From: Fusibacter ferrireducens
GTDB taxonomy: Bacteria; Bacillota; Clostridia; Peptostreptococcales; Acidaminobacteraceae
Assembly: GCF_015352425.1 (NCBI RefSeq)
Contig: NZ_JADKNH010000009.1
Span: 186,001 to 250,000, forward strand
DNA length: 64,000 nt
Direction: 5' to 3'
In this document: piece by piece, positions 31,342-41,198 of the stretch
How the letters are laid out: each line of letters begins with the position of its first letter
Position numbering within the stretch: position 1 is the stretch's first letter
Notes under the pieces: generated by a model
The model's database searches: none
The model's input: only the letters and a program-made list of their open reading frames with translations
What the model was told of the DNA's origin: nothing
Translations under genes and position numbers: made by a program

Positions 31342-31372
31342 AAAAGCCTTCGATAAACTCGAAGGCTTTTTT
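31342..31372. terminator. Terminator-like hairpin adjoining dispersed element copy B
   Basis: AAAAGCCTTCGA and TCGAAGGCTTTT pair around a 5-nt loop, with T6 on the plus strand and a TTTT tail on the minus strand. It lies between tagO and wecB, directly after copy B when read with the genes. Confidence 0.75.
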
Positions 31373-31375
31373 ATT

Positions 31376-31500
31376 AAAACAACCAGATTTGAGCCGAAAG
31401 CTGTGATGGGGAATGTTCAACCTCAAACAGCATCAGCGAAAATCTTTTTGGGCATTGAACGGTGCCCCAAATGTTGTTAATATCATGAATTACGGTCATC
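31376..31500 (-). repeat. Dispersed 125-bp element, copy B
   Basis: Matches copy A over its whole length with several long identical runs. In minus-strand RNA the first hairpin here uses TTTGGGGC/GCCCAAA where copy A uses TTTGA/TCAAA. It lies about 80 bp after the tagO stop codon and just before a terminator-like hairpin. No coding potential. Confidence 0.85.
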
Positions 31501-31582
31501 CGTTTTGGTCTAATTTAGCGCCAATTGTTCAGCCACTCCTAAGTTGTTAGACGAAAATAGGCTCATCAAAACAAGGCTCTGA

Positions 31583-32629
31583 TTAACCCATTTTTGATTC
31601 CGCAGTGACTTTTTCAGCTTCTTTCTCCAAGGTCTTAACCTTATTCATAGGTATGAAGACGACAATGGCTGCAAGTGTCAATAAAACACCAGCACCTATG
31701 AATTCACCTTTGAGTAAAGCGATCGCACCAGCACCCATAAGTGCACCAATTAAATAAATGGATAGCACTGCTTTTCTTTGATTATAACCAATTGAAAGAA
31801 ATCGATGATGCAAGTGGCCTTTATCTGCCTCCATGATGGGTCTCTTATTAATTAAACGTCTCACAATCGCAAACGCCGTATCAAAGATCGGAACACCTAA
31901 GGCAATAATAGGTACCACAACTGTAAGGGCCGTCGCCCCTTTAAGTGCACCTTCAATAGAAATTGCCGATAAGACAAGTCCTAAGAACAATGCCCCTGCA
32001 TCACCCATAAAAATCTTAGCTGGATTAAAATTATAAGGTAAAAATCCCAATGAACTTCCCGCTAAAATCAAAGTGATGGTTGCTGCATCATAGCGATGAT
32101 TAATAATGGCAATGTAGCCAAGCGTTATGGCTGCAATTGCAGAAATACCTGCTGCAAGTCCATCTAAACCATCGATGAGATTTACGGTATTCGTAACGCC
32201 AACGATCCATATGATAGATACAGGTATTGAGAACACACCAAAGTAAATATAATCTGTCGAACCAAAAAAGTTGGTTAAAAAGTTAATTTCAAAACCAGAA
32301 AAAACCAGTATTGAAGCTGCAACAAACTGCATAAAGAGCTTTGTCTTAGCACCTAACGGCCTGACATCATCCACCATTCCGGTTACAAGCACAACGATAG
32401 AGCCCAAAAATAATCCAAACAGCTTCGTCGTATGAATATTAGAAAATAAAAACATACTGACAAAAAATCCTGTAAAAATTGCAACACCACCCCATAGTGG
32501 AATTGGCCTATTATGCACACGTCGATCATCTTTTGGAATATCTATCGCACCAAACCTATGTGCCATCTTAATGACGAGTGGCGTACAAATAAAACTAATA
32601 ACGCCTGCTAGCAAAGCTGATATATACAT
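31583..32629 (-). CDS. tagO: Undecaprenyl-phosphate GlcNAc-1-phosphate transferase (MraY/WecA family)
   Basis: Membrane enzyme that starts wall teichoic acid or a related polymer by moving GlcNAc-1-P to the lipid carrier. About ten hydrophobic helices in 348 residues; the metal motif VDDVRPLGAKTK, NLIDGLDGLAAGIS and the HLHHRFLSIG loop are diagnostic. ATG 32629 has a better ribosome spacing than 32635. With wecB next to it, the product polymer probably contains ManNAc. Confidence 0.94.
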   Translation of the reverse strand: MYISALLAGVISFICTPLVIKMAHRFGAIDIPKDDRRVHNRPIPLWGGVAIFTGFFVSMFLFSNIHTTKLFGLFLGSIVVLVTGMVDDVRPLGAKTKLFMQFVAASILVFSGFEINFLTNFFGSTDYIYFGVFSIPVSIIWIVGVTNTVNLIDGLDGLAAGISAIAAITLGYIAIINHRYDAATITLILAGSSLGFLPYNFNPAKIFMGDAGALFLGLVLSAISIEGALKGATALTVVVPIIALGVPIFDTAFAIVRRLINKRPIMEADKGHLHHRFLSIGYNQRKAVLSIYLIGALMGAGAIALLKGEFIGAGVLLTLAAIVVFIPMNKVKTLEKEAEKVTAESKMG

Positions 32630-32673
32630 ATCCATTACACCTCTTTTTTAAAAGACCCTTTCTGGATAATCCT

Positions 32674-33159
32674 CTAATATCCAATATGATTTTCAAGGGA
32701 ATCATCATAGTAGATCCAATCGCATACATCAATTGTTCTAGATGTATTGGCATCATCTCTAATGATAACCCTTTTGATACCTGAGTTTATGATCAATTTT
32801 TTACACATTGCACAGGAATTCGCTTCAGCAACATAGTCATTACTAATGCGTTCCTTACCTACCAGATAAAGCGTTGCACCTATCATATCTCTCCTTGAAG
32901 CAGATATGATCGCATTTGCCTCGGCATGAACAGATCTACATTTTTCGTAGCGTTCACCTCTTGGAATATTGAGTCGTTCTCTAACACAAACACCCACATC
33001 AATACAGTTCTTGCGATCTCTTGGCGCACCAGAATAGCCAGTGGCAATAATTTCATCTTCATTCACTATAATGGCACCAAAGTTCCTTCTCAAACACGTG
33101 CCACGTTCAGCGACTGCTTCTGCAATATCGAGGTAGTAGTTTATTTTATCCGTTCTCAA
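32674..33159 (-). CDS. comEB: dCMP deaminase (ComEB-like)
   Basis: Zinc enzyme deaminating dCMP to dUMP for thymidylate supply; in Bacillus it stands with competence genes but is metabolic. HAEANAI and CAMCKKL form the zinc/catalytic motif. The start is TTG at 33159, seven bases after GGAGG; 161 residues. It lies in a run of nucleotide genes with upp. Confidence 0.93.
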   Translation of the reverse strand: MRTDKINYYLDIAEAVAERGTCLRRNFGAIIVNEDEIIATGYSGAPRDRKNCIDVGVCVRERLNIPRGERYEKCRSVHAEANAIISASRRDMIGATLYLVGKERISNDYVAEANSCAMCKKLIINSGIKRVIIRDDANTSRTIDVCDWIYYDDSLENHIGY

Positions 33160-33182
33160 CTTGACGCCTCCATCCTTATTGA

Positions 33183-33812
33183 TTACTTCGTACCAAACAA
33201 TCTGTCTCCAGCATCACCAAGACCTGGAATAATATATGCATGATCATTTAATTTTTCATCAATAGCTGCAATATAGATATCCACATCTGGATGTGTATTC
33301 TGAACAGCAGCAATACCTTCTGGACAGCCAATTAAGCAAACTAATTTAATGCTTGCCGCACCTTTATTTTTTATAAATTGGATCGCAGCATTTGCAGAGC
33401 CCCCTGTTGCAAGCATTGGGTCGACGACAATTAAATCTCTTTCATTGACATCTGTTGGAAGCTTACAATAATACTCCACTGGCTCTAAGGTTTGAGGATC
33501 TCTATAGAGACCAATGTGACCTACTTTTGCTGCTGGTAAAAGATTTAAGAAACCATCCACCATACCTAAGCCCGCTCTTAAAATGGGTACAATACCCACT
33601 TTTCTGCCTGATAATACTTTAGTCATCATCTTGCAGATTGGCGTTTCAATCTCAACTTCTTCAAGAGGTAAATCACGTGTTACTTCAAATGCCATCAACA
33701 TGGACATTTCCTTTACAAGTTCTCTAAACTCTTTTGAACCCGTATTTTTATCTCTGATCAAGCTCAACTTATGCTGTATTAAGGGATGATTCATCTCGAA
33801 TACTTTACTCAT
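33183..33812 (-). CDS. upp: Uracil phosphoribosyltransferase
   Basis: Salvages uracil with PRPP to UMP. The PRPP loop [15 protein letters not shown], the uracil-binding C-terminal [15 protein letters not shown] and the [16 protein letters not shown] region are clear; 209 residues is the norm. It follows rpiB by 11 bp, and glyA, often between rpiB and upp, is absent here. Confidence 0.98.
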   Translation of the reverse strand: MSKVFEMNHPLIQHKLSLIRDKNTGSKEFRELVKEMSMLMAFEVTRDLPLEEVEIETPICKMMTKVLSGRKVGIVPILRAGLGMVDGFLNLLPAAKVGHIGLYRDPQTLEPVEYYCKLPTDVNERDLIVVDPMLATGGSANAAIQFIKNKGAASIKLVCLIGCPEGIAAVQNTHPDVDIYIAAIDEKLNDHAYIIPGLGDAGDRLFGTK

Positions 33813-33823
33813 TTTCCACCTCT

Positions 33824-34270
33824 TTATAATTTTTCTGATTCTATTTTCATAATCTTGCCTACTCTAAGCGCATGTCTGCCGCCTTCGAATTCTGCATTAA
33901 AGAATTCATCAATAATTTTTATGGCTAACCCTTCGCCAACGACGCGGGCGCCGAGCGCTATAATATTGGCATTATTATGCTTTCTCGCCATCTCAGCACT
34001 AAAAGTATCACTCACTGGCGCTGCAATAATGCCTTTTACTTTGTTCGCCGCAATTGAAATGCCAAGTCCTGTGCCGCAGATCAAAACGCCGAGTTCAAAA
34101 TCACCCTCTACAATTGCCTCTGACACCTTAAGTGCATAATCTGGATAATCACAAGATTCTGCTGTGTATGTGCCAAAATCTTTCACTTCATACCCTTTAG
34201 ACTGCAAATGCTTAACAATTGTGTCTTTTAAGATCAAACCACCATGATCTGAACCAACTGCTACCTTCAT
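33824..34270 (-). CDS. rpiB: Ribose-5-phosphate isomerase B
   Basis: Interconverts ribose-5-phosphate and ribulose-5-phosphate. The 148-residue protein shows [12 protein letters not shown], the active-site Cys region [15 protein letters not shown] and [13 protein letters not shown], all RpiB signatures. GGAGG precedes the ATG. Upstream is tsaC, downstream upp, as in the Bacillus ywlC-ywlF-upp order. Confidence 0.97.
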   Translation of the reverse strand: MKVAVGSDHGGLILKDTIVKHLQSKGYEVKDFGTYTAESCDYPDYALKVSEAIVEGDFELGVLICGTGLGISIAANKVKGIIAAPVSDTFSAEMARKHNNANIIALGARVVGEGLAIKIIDEFFNAEFEGGRHALRVGKIMKIESEKL

Positions 34271-34327
34271 CAGGCACCTCCATTTTTATTCCTATTCATT
34301 ATAAAATTTTGAACACTAAATTGCAAA

Positions 34328-35431
34328 TTAAATTCTTATTACTTTCCCACCAGAGGCTTTTTTTAGGCGATTCATAATCGCATAACCAATGCCATGTTCA
34401 GAAACGCCTCTTATGAGAATCTTATCACAATGGACTTCGTCGCATCTTCTTAAATTCTGAAATAACAATCTTGCAAATTCTTCCACATGCTTGATGCTCC
34501 CATGTGTACATAAAAAAATATGCCTTTTTAGGACATCCGCTTTGTATTTTGTCTCCAAGAATTTTTCGAGCACCAACAGGTCCTCTTCAAAGCCCATAAT
34601 GCCAAGTTTGTAATTGAGATCCACTGCATTTGCAACTGCTGATTCAAATGTCAAGATAATCTTTGAAGCTTCTCCAACCACAACTTCAACCTCTGCTTCA
34701 GGTGCATAGTGCTTATATTTCATACCTGGAGCTCTCGGTGCAAGACCAGCAAGGTCCTCTGCTGAAATCGCCGGGTCCAATTGACAACCGCCTACAATAT
34801 TCTCAATCATTTCCGGAGTAATCTTGCCAGGTCTGAGAATCATTGGCATATCTCCAGTCACATCGAGCACTGTGGATTCAAGGCCCACTTTAGCGTCCGG
34901 TCCATCAATTATAAAATCCACTTTTCCCATTAAGTCTTCAATCACATGCTTTGCCTTTGTTGGACTTGGCTTCCCTGAGAGATTTGCGGAAGGTGCTGCC
35001 ACGGGCACACCGGATAATTCGATCAATTTAAGCGCTATAGGATGATCTGGCATTCTAACTGCAACCGTATCCAGCCCACCTGTGACTTTACTAGGTACTT
35101 TAGGATTTTTGCGAAATATAAATGTAATGGGACCTGGCCAGAATGCCGACATCAACTCCAAAGCATAAGGTTTAATCTCCAAAACGAGTTCATTGAGCTC
35201 TGACACTTTTGAAATATGGACAATCAACGGATTATCAGAGGGTCTTCCTTTTGCCTCATATATTTTGGCAACAGCCACATCACTAAGTGCATTAGCGCCT
35301 AACCCGTATACAGTCTCTGTTGGAAATGCCACGGTTCCACCTTGCCTTAACGCTTCTGCTGGCGCTGACAAGAGACGCGTCAGTTCAAGGGCATCTATAT
35401 TCATTTCTTCTATTTTTATTAATTTGGTCAT
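34328..35431 (-). CDS. tsaC: Threonylcarbamoyl-AMP synthase, Sua5 type
   Basis: Makes threonylcarbamoyl-AMP for t6A37 in tRNA. The YrdC domain (residues about 20-210) has the key KGR..SDNP motif (KGRPSDNPLI) and ETVYGLGANA, and a C-terminal Sua5 domain (about 240-367) follows, typical of long Sua5/YwlC proteins. ATG 35431 is six bases after GGAG. It shares the rpiB-upp neighbourhood. The reaction is assigned from family knowledge. Confidence 0.95.
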   Translation of the reverse strand: MTKLIKIEEMNIDALELTRLLSAPAEALRQGGTVAFPTETVYGLGANALSDVAVAKIYEAKGRPSDNPLIVHISKVSELNELVLEIKPYALELMSAFWPGPITFIFRKNPKVPSKVTGGLDTVAVRMPDHPIALKLIELSGVPVAAPSANLSGKPSPTKAKHVIEDLMGKVDFIIDGPDAKVGLESTVLDVTGDMPMILRPGKITPEMIENIVGGCQLDPAISAEDLAGLAPRAPGMKYKHYAPEAEVEVVVGEASKIILTFESAVANAVDLNYKLGIMGFEEDLLVLEKFLETKYKADVLKRHIFLCTHGSIKHVEEFARLLFQNLRRCDEVHCDKILIRGVSEHGIGYAIMNRLKKASGGKVIRI

Positions 35432-35483
35432 GAAACACTCCATCTTTCTCTCAAGCCTATTTTGCTGATGCTTTATCCAAGAA

Positions 35484-35511
35484 AAAGCAGTCCCTTTCCG
35501 AGAACTGCTTT
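35484..35511 (-). terminator. Terminator of the antiporter gene
   Basis: AAAGCAGT (35484-35491) and ACTGCTTT (35504-35511) form the stem; TTTTTCTT follows on the minus strand, 16 bp past the antiporter stop. Confidence 0.8.
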
Positions 35512-35526
35512 CATGTCTATATTAAA

Positions 35527-36696
35527 TTACGAATGTACTTCGCCAATTTTCTGTTTTCTATTAAACGTCCACTTTAACAGTGACGGTGTTATCAATGTGG
35601 TCACAAGCACCATAAGAATCGTCGCTGCCATATCCTTTTGTGTTAAGATTGACATCTTAAGGCCTAAATTGGCAACAATAATTGCAACTTCTGCCCTAGG
35701 TACCATCCCAACACCAATTTGAAGAGATTGAGTACTGTCAAATCCAGAGAGTCTTGCACCTACGCCGCAACCAATTATTTTCCCAAGTGATCCCAATACA
35801 ATGAGAATTGAACCAATCCCCAGCGCCGAAAGTGCTTCCATAATGTTAATGTCCATCCCTATACCCACGAAAAATACTGGGGTAAATATAAAACCAGAAA
35901 TCTTGCCGATTTCATGTGAAATTTGATGTTGATGCTTAGTCATCGAAAAAATGAGACCCGCAAAATAAGCACCTGTAATCGCTGCAACGCCAAATTCCTC
36001 AGATAAAAAAGCTAAAAACAGGCACAATACAATCGCCCATATAATCACTTTATCTTCAACGATGAACTTATCATCGATTTTCTTTAACACCCTGATGACA
36101 ACAAACCCAAGCGCATATAAGATGGCGAAAAAGACCACAATCTTCAAGATGACCATGAACACAGAGCTCGTCGCATTAGGACTTACCATACCTACTAAAA
36201 GCGTCAAGAGCACAATGCCAACCACATCATCTATAATCGCAGCACCTAAAATCATAATGCCTTGCTTTGTCCGCAGTTTTCCAATCTCTCTTAAAGTCTG
36301 CACAGAAATACTGACAGATGTTGCTGTGGCAACAACGCCTAAAAACAGCGCCACCGTTTTATCATGTGAAGGCACAATCAACATCATTCCAGCAAACACA
36401 AGCACAGCAGGAGCAATAACGCCTCCAAGAGCAATCATTGATGAGGATTTGCCTGACTCAACTAACTCTTTTACATCCGTCTCCAACCCTGCAATAAACA
36501 TTAGGAGCACGACCCCAATTTCTGCGAATTGGTTGATAATCTCAGTCTTCTCCATAAACCCAGCACCCAAAATCAATCCGACAATAATTTGTCCAAGTAC
36601 TGCAGGCTGCTTTAGTCTTTCACTGATCAGGCCAGCCACATGTGCTGCCAAAAGAATTGCCGCTAATTGAAGTAAAAACAAATATTTCGATTCCAT
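35527..36696 (-). CDS. Cation:proton antiporter (CPA2 family, NapA/KefB-like)
   Basis: A membrane protein of about 12-13 helices in 389 residues, with GIGMDINIM and VATATSVSISVQTLREIG regions typical of CPA2 antiporters. There is no RCK or USP domain, so it is the short type. Because the ATP synthase here appears Na+-coupled, Na+/H+ exchange is plausible, but K+ cannot be excluded. ATG 36696 has GGTGGG five bases before and is used instead of 36711. Confidence 0.9.
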   Translation of the reverse strand: MESKYLFLLQLAAILLAAHVAGLISERLKQPAVLGQIIVGLILGAGFMEKTEIINQFAEIGVVLLMFIAGLETDVKELVESGKSSSMIALGGVIAPAVLVFAGMMLIVPSHDKTVALFLGVVATATSVSISVQTLREIGKLRTKQGIMILGAAIIDDVVGIVLLTLLVGMVSPNATSSVFMVILKIVVFFAILYALGFVVIRVLKKIDDKFIVEDKVIIWAIVLCLFLAFLSEEFGVAAITGAYFAGLIFSMTKHQHQISHEIGKISGFIFTPVFFVGIGMDINIMEALSALGIGSILIVLGSLGKIIGCGVGARLSGFDSTQSLQIGVGMVPRAEVAIIVANLGLKMSILTQKDMAATILMVLVTTLITPSLLKWTFNRKQKIGEVHS

Positions 36697-36803
36697 ACTA
36701 ACCCACCCCATTGGATTTAGTCCACTGAATTAGTATACTCCTTAAAAAAAGACACTTCAAGGGGTTTAACCGAACTTTAAAATTTCCATGAGAAACATAA
36801 CAA

Positions 36804-37874
36804 TTACGCCTCTAACGATTTCATAGCCTCCGCTTGGAAAAAAGTCACCAGTTCATCAATCATCTCATCAATTTCACCTTGCATATAACTGTCTAATTTA
36901 TACATCGTCACAGGTATTCTGTGGTCTGTTATACGCCCTTGTGGGAAGTTGTAAGTCCTGATTTTGGCGCTTCTGTCACCAGTGCCAACTTGACTTCTTC
37001 TCTCTTCTGCGATTTCTTCATTTTGCTTGTTCTGTTCTATTTCAAAAAGTCTCGCCTTTAAAACTTGCATTGCCTTTTCTTTGTTGCTCAATTGCGACTT
37101 GCCATCTTGGCAACTTACCACTAACCCTGAAGGCATATGCGTAATTCTAACAGCAGAGTCAGTGGTGTTGACACTTTGTCCGCCATTTCCAGAAGACCTA
37201 AAAACATCTATCCTAAGATCATTGGGCTTAATTTCAACTTCAACATCATCTACCTCGGCAAGCACTGCAATTGTAGCAGTTGAAGTGTGTATTCTGCCCC
37301 CTGACTCCGTTTGTGGAATTCTCTGTACACGATGCGTGCCACTTTCAAACTTAAGCCTAGAATACGCACCTTGGCCTTTAATCATAACAGAAGCTTCCTT
37401 GATCCCGCCGACGCCAGTCTCATTTGTATTGAGTATTTCAACCTTCCAGCGACGCCTTTCTGCATATCTAATATAAAGTCTCAGGAGTTCAGCTGCGAAC
37501 AAACCAGCCTCATCGCCACCAGCACCTGCTCTCACTTCTAGAATAACGTTTCTATCATCATTTGGGTCTTTAGGCAAAAGTAGTTTTTTAAGATCCATTT
37601 CAATGGTTTCAATTGAGCCTTCAAGTTCAGAGAGTTCCATCTTTGCAAGTTCTCGCATTTCTTCATCATTACTCTCTTGAAGCATTTCTTTAGCTTCTTC
37701 AATGCCCTGTTTTACAGCTTTATACTCTTTGTACTTTTCGACAATTTGAGACATCTCCGAATGTTCTTTCATGAGCTTTTGCCAAAGCGTCTGATCATTT
37801 ATAACTTCAGGGTCAGATATCTTCAACCCCAACTCTTCAAATCGTTCCTCAATAAATTCTAACTTGTCAAACAT
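36804..37874 (-). CDS. prfA: Peptide chain release factor 1
   Basis: Reads UAA and UAG and triggers peptide release. The GGQ loop is at residues 231-233 ([10 protein letters not shown]) and the stop-codon PxT motif is at 187-189 (PQT). The 356 residues start at 37874 after GGAGG. It is followed by prmC, which methylates the GGQ Gln, as in most bacteria. Confidence 0.98.
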   Translation of the reverse strand: MFDKLEFIEERFEELGLKISDPEVINDQTLWQKLMKEHSEMSQIVEKYKEYKAVKQGIEEAKEMLQESNDEEMRELAKMELSELEGSIETIEMDLKKLLLPKDPNDDRNVILEVRAGAGGDEAGLFAAELLRLYIRYAERRRWKVEILNTNETGVGGIKEASVMIKGQGAYSRLKFESGTHRVQRIPQTESGGRIHTSTATIAVLAEVDDVEVEIKPNDLRIDVFRSSGNGGQSVNTTDSAVRITHMPSGLVVSCQDGKSQLSNKEKAMQVLKARLFEIEQNKQNEEIAEERRSQVGTGDRSAKIRTYNFPQGRITDHRIPVTMYKLDSYMQGEIDEMIDELVTFFQAEAMKSLEA

Positions 37875-37927
37875 AACTTCCTCCAATTATCCGTTCTATT
37901 TATCCTTTATAAGTTGAATTTTTTAAT

Positions 37928-38782
37928 TCAACCCATCATGGCATTTTCAAAATGACCATATATAAATCGTGGTACACCACGCAAATCACTAAAAACGCCG
38001 ATATTATCGTACCCATTTACTTCAAAGAGCTCTACAATTTTCTCGGATTGATCATAACCCGCCTCAAAGATAAGCAGTCCATTGGGTTTTAAGTACGACT
38101 TTGACTTAGGAATAATCCGTCTGTAAAAATCAAGGCCATCCTTCCCACCAAAGAGCGCAAGTTCAGGTTCATAATCCTTAACTTCGGGTTCAAGCATCTT
38201 TAAATCTTTCTCAGAAATATAAGGTGGATTCGACACAATTATATCCATTTTTTGAGGCTCAATGTTTTCAAATAAATCACTTTTTAAGAGTGTCACTCTT
38301 TCTTCCACGCCATTCAGTCTCACATTTTCTCTTGCGATTTCAAGTGCATCTTCTGAAATATCCACTGTTGTCACCTCAGAATATTTTAAGTAATGTGCTA
38401 GAGAAATTGCTATGGCACCACTGCCCGTTCCTATGTCCAGTATTTTTGTAGGTTGCTCATCCACATATTGAATGATGTACTCCACAAGCGACTCTGTGTC
38501 CTGTCTTGGAATGAGAACCCCCTTGCTCACTTTAAAGGGCAATCCCATAAATTCATGAACACCCAATATATATTGAATAGGCTCTCTTTGCGCCCGCCTT
38601 CTCACCATTTCCACAAGATCGCCATAAGCTTTTTCTGTAATCGCCTGCTGCTTATAAATGATCAAGTCTAACACAGAGCAATCCAGCACATGACAAAGCA
38701 TCCATTTAGATTCAATTTCCCATTCTGAAGTAATCGGCTGTAATGCTTCATTTAACCACACTTGAACCTCTTGAATTGTCAT
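37928..38782 (-). CDS. prmC: Release factor glutamine methyltransferase
   Basis: SAM-dependent N5-glutamine methyltransferase for RF1/RF2. The SAM motif ILDIGTGSGAIAISLA and the catalytic VSNPPYIS motif are intact in 284 residues. It lies 53 bp downstream of prfA's stop relative to transcription order yqhQ-prmC-prfA. GGAGG stands before the ATG. Confidence 0.97.
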   Translation of the reverse strand: MTIQEVQVWLNEALQPITSEWEIESKWMLCHVLDCSVLDLIIYKQQAITEKAYGDLVEMVRRRAQREPIQYILGVHEFMGLPFKVSKGVLIPRQDTESLVEYIIQYVDEQPTKILDIGTGSGAIAISLAHYLKYSEVTTVDISEDALEIARENVRLNGVEERVTLLKSDLFENIEPQKMDIIVSNPPYISEKDLKMLEPEVKDYEPELALFGGKDGLDFYRRIIPKSKSYLKPNGLLIFEAGYDQSEKIVELFEVNGYDNIGVFSDLRGVPRFIYGHFENAMMG

Positions 38783-38793
38783 AAGTGCCTCCG

Positions 38794-39726
38794 CTACAAA
38801 TCCGAGCCCATGCGATCTAAAACGCTTTTAAAAGCAGCAATTGCCACTTCAAGTTGTTGATCGTCGGGTTCTCTTGTCGTCAGTTTTTGCATCCATAAAC
38901 CTGGTGCACCAATCATTTTAACCCAGCCCGCTTGTGATTTGCCAGCTATTTTTATAAACTCATACGAAAGCCCTGCCACAAGAGGTAACAAAACAATTTT
39001 TGTCAGTATTCTTATAATCAAGTTTGACCAACCTATGAAAGTAAACAAAATGATGCTGATCATCAAAACTAAAAATACAAAACTCGTGCCACATCTTGGA
39101 TGCAACGTCGTATACTTTCTCGCATTCTCAACAGTAACTTCTTCTCCATGTTCAAAACAATGTATGGTTTTATGCTCAGCACCATGATACTGAAAGACAC
39201 GTCTTATATCTTTCATCTGAGAGATAATGACAATATAAGCGATAAACACGCCAATTTTTACGACGCCCTCAATTGCGCTCAATAAGATTTGATTCGTAAT
39301 GACACTTTTTAACAAACCCACTGAAAAAGTAGGCACTATGCCAAAGAGCACTAGTGCGAAACCAAAAGCGGTCAAAATGGATATCGCCATTAAAATGTCA
39401 TCTGCACGCTTGCCAAGCTTTGTGTACAAAAATTTTTCGAATTTAGACTGTTCGTAATTTTCATCTGTCTCAGCGTAAAATTCAGCTGAGTAAGTCAACG
39501 CTTTAATCCCCACAGTCATAGAGGCAACTAGATTGAAAACGCCTCTGAGAATTGGCATTTTCGCGATTTTCCACTTTTCAATTGGGCTACCTTTTTCCAT
39601 CTTCACTTCTATATTACCATCTGGCTTGCGAACGGCAATAGCAATGTCTTCTTTGCCGCGCATCATAACCCCTTCAATTAAGGCCTGCCCACCAATGCTT
39701 GTATATTTGATCTTTTTTTCTGACAT
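38794..39726 (-). CDS. YqhQ-like DUF1385 membrane protein
   Basis: A 310-residue protein with about five membrane segments after residue 95. The N-terminal SIGGQALIEGVMMRG and central YHGAEHKTIHCFE are hallmarks of the DUF1385/YqhQ family. Its function is not established; in many clostridia it sits before prmC-prfA, as here, 11 bp away. ATG 39726 has AAAGGAAG before it. Confidence 0.9.
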   Translation of the reverse strand: MSEKKIKYTSIGGQALIEGVMMRGKEDIAIAVRKPDGNIEVKMEKGSPIEKWKIAKMPILRGVFNLVASMTVGIKALTYSAEFYAETDENYEQSKFEKFLYTKLGKRADDILMAISILTAFGFALVLFGIVPTFSVGLLKSVITNQILLSAIEGVVKIGVFIAYIVIISQMKDIRRVFQYHGAEHKTIHCFEHGEEVTVENARKYTTLHPRCGTSFVFLVLMISIILFTFIGWSNLIIRILTKIVLLPLVAGLSYEFIKIAGKSQAGWVKMIGAPGLWMQKLTTREPDDQQLEVAIAAFKSVLDRMGSDL

Positions 39727-39741
39727 ACGACTTCCTTTCAA

Positions 39742-39959
39742 TAGCGAAATTCAAAGATTTTCTTCTATATTATAGTCTAATAACATGTCTATTCCATTAA
39801 ACGACTGTTAATTATTTTATCATATTTGCAAGTAAAATTATAGTAATTAATTTTAACACAAAAAAAGGCTCCCACTTTATTTGCTTTGATCTTTTGGATC
39901 AAACAATAGAGCGGAATCCTTATACACTTGCCTTATATCCATGCACTTCACACAGTGTC
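39742..39959. other. Intergenic gap between yqhQ and the ferredoxin protein
   Basis: 218 bp. An inverted repeat TTTGATC/GATCAAA (about 39881-39899) is followed about 20 nt later on the minus strand by a T7 run, so a weak terminator is possible. No gene is supported. Confidence 0.45.
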
Positions 39960-40745
39960 TTACTCTTTTTGGGGTTTTAGGGCATCTAGCTTGACGGTTT
40001 TCTTTTGGATCAAATGCTTTTGGTTGAGCATAAAGGCATTTTTGGGACAGTAATTGACACAACGCATACAAGCAATACAGTTGTGATGATCGATTGAAAT
40101 TTTTGAATCCACATATGAAATCACATGCATAGGGCAATGCTTGATACAGCTGCTACACTGAACACACTCTTCATGATTTACTTCGATCTTTTCACTCATG
40201 GAAGTCCATATCTTTCGATTCTTAGAGATCATGCGCATCCAATCAGAAAGCAAAGGCACACGTCTCCATTTGGTTTCTCCTTGGATCAACTTTTCTAAAA
40301 ATGAATTTAGTTTTGGGATCACCAACGCCTGTTTTTTGAGACCTTCTTCCACTTTTTTTTGAGAAGTTTGCATACTTGTGGCCATTTTGATCTCACAGGC
40401 ACCAACGCACTTGTAGCCCTTTTCAGTCAAGATCTTTTTTGCAGGCCCCACCACACCACCAGAAAAAGCTTCCATTGTATCAATCATAAAAATCGACTGC
40501 CCATTGCTTTGAGGCAAGCTCTCAATAAAATGCCATACATTTGGAAAAGTAGATTGAATCGCCACGGGAAAAATGAGACCTATTAAAGTAGAGTGATCCT
40601 GCTCTTGAAAAGCAGATGTCCCCATTTCAGTGAAGGTCACTGAGTACCCTCTTTGTTTGAAAAATGCCTCAGTTTCTTTTGCAACGACCAAAGTATTACC
40701 GGTTCCAGAAAAATAATACAGCGCAACAGCCTTAAAGTCTAACAT
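39960..40745 (-). CDS. EFR1-type flavodoxin-ferredoxin fusion
   Basis: A 261-residue cytosolic electron carrier. Residues 1-150 form a flavodoxin-like domain with the FMN phosphate loop FSGTGNTLVVAK. Residues 190-245 hold two 4Fe-4S motifs, CVQCSSCIKHCP and CIACMRCVNYCP. This pairing is called the EFR1 family; the partners are unknown. It is the last of a small group with an AraC-like regulator and a membrane protein, so a shared stress or redox role is possible but unproved. Confidence 0.9.
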   Translation of the reverse strand: MLDFKAVALYYFSGTGNTLVVAKETEAFFKQRGYSVTFTEMGTSAFQEQDHSTLIGLIFPVAIQSTFPNVWHFIESLPQSNGQSIFMIDTMEAFSGGVVGPAKKILTEKGYKCVGACEIKMATSMQTSQKKVEEGLKKQALVIPKLNSFLEKLIQGETKWRRVPLLSDWMRMISKNRKIWTSMSEKIEVNHEECVQCSSCIKHCPMHVISYVDSKISIDHHNCIACMRCVNYCPKNAFMLNQKHLIQKKTVKLDALKPQKE

Positions 40746-40756
40746 ATCTTTTCTCC

Positions 40757-41122
40757 CTACATCGTAATGGCTAATATAAATAGATAAACTGCCAGTGACA
40801 TGTTTACTATTTCGAGCAACATGAGCGTCTTGGACATTTCAGTTGGCGATTTGGGAAAAATTTTCCCTAAATCAAGTGCATAAACTAAAAAATAGAGCAC
40901 AGAGACAACCTTTGCACCTAAAACAGCAAACTCAGATGATTTCAGCATCCAATAAGATGTCACATAGGTCATTACCCCCAGTGAAATCAAAAAGATATTA
41001 AATCCCCAGAACACCACACCTTTCAACTTACTGAAATCGCGATTTTCAATGGGACCTCCTGGAACTAAAATCGAAAGTAACGTCACATTTAAGAACAGTA
41101 TAAAACTTACATAATAATTCAT
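40757..41122 (-). CDS. Small membrane protein, unknown
   Basis: Not recognised. With the ATG at 41122, supported by AAGGAGG 11 bases upstream, the product has 121 residues and four predicted membrane helices, with short charged loops (NRDFSKLKG and FPKSPTEMSK). It lies 11 bp before the EFR1 gene and 76 bp after the AraC-like regulator. It could help a membrane redox function. Confidence 0.8.
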   Translation of the reverse strand: MNYYVSFILFLNVTLLSILVPGGPIENRDFSKLKGVVFWGFNIFLISLGVMTYVTSYWMLKSSEFAVLGAKVVSVLYFLVYALDLGKIFPKSPTEMSKTLMLLEIVNMSLAVYLFILAITM

Positions 41123-41198
41123 CTTTGAATCAACCTCCTTATAGAACTTTATATCGTTATTATATAAAGGGTTACCCAAAAATAATTGTAAAAAATCA

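Noticed and set aside
39877-40137. 86-residue minus-strand frame overlapping the EFR1 gene
   Set aside because: Out-of-frame shadow of the Cys-rich ferredoxin region; no start signal.
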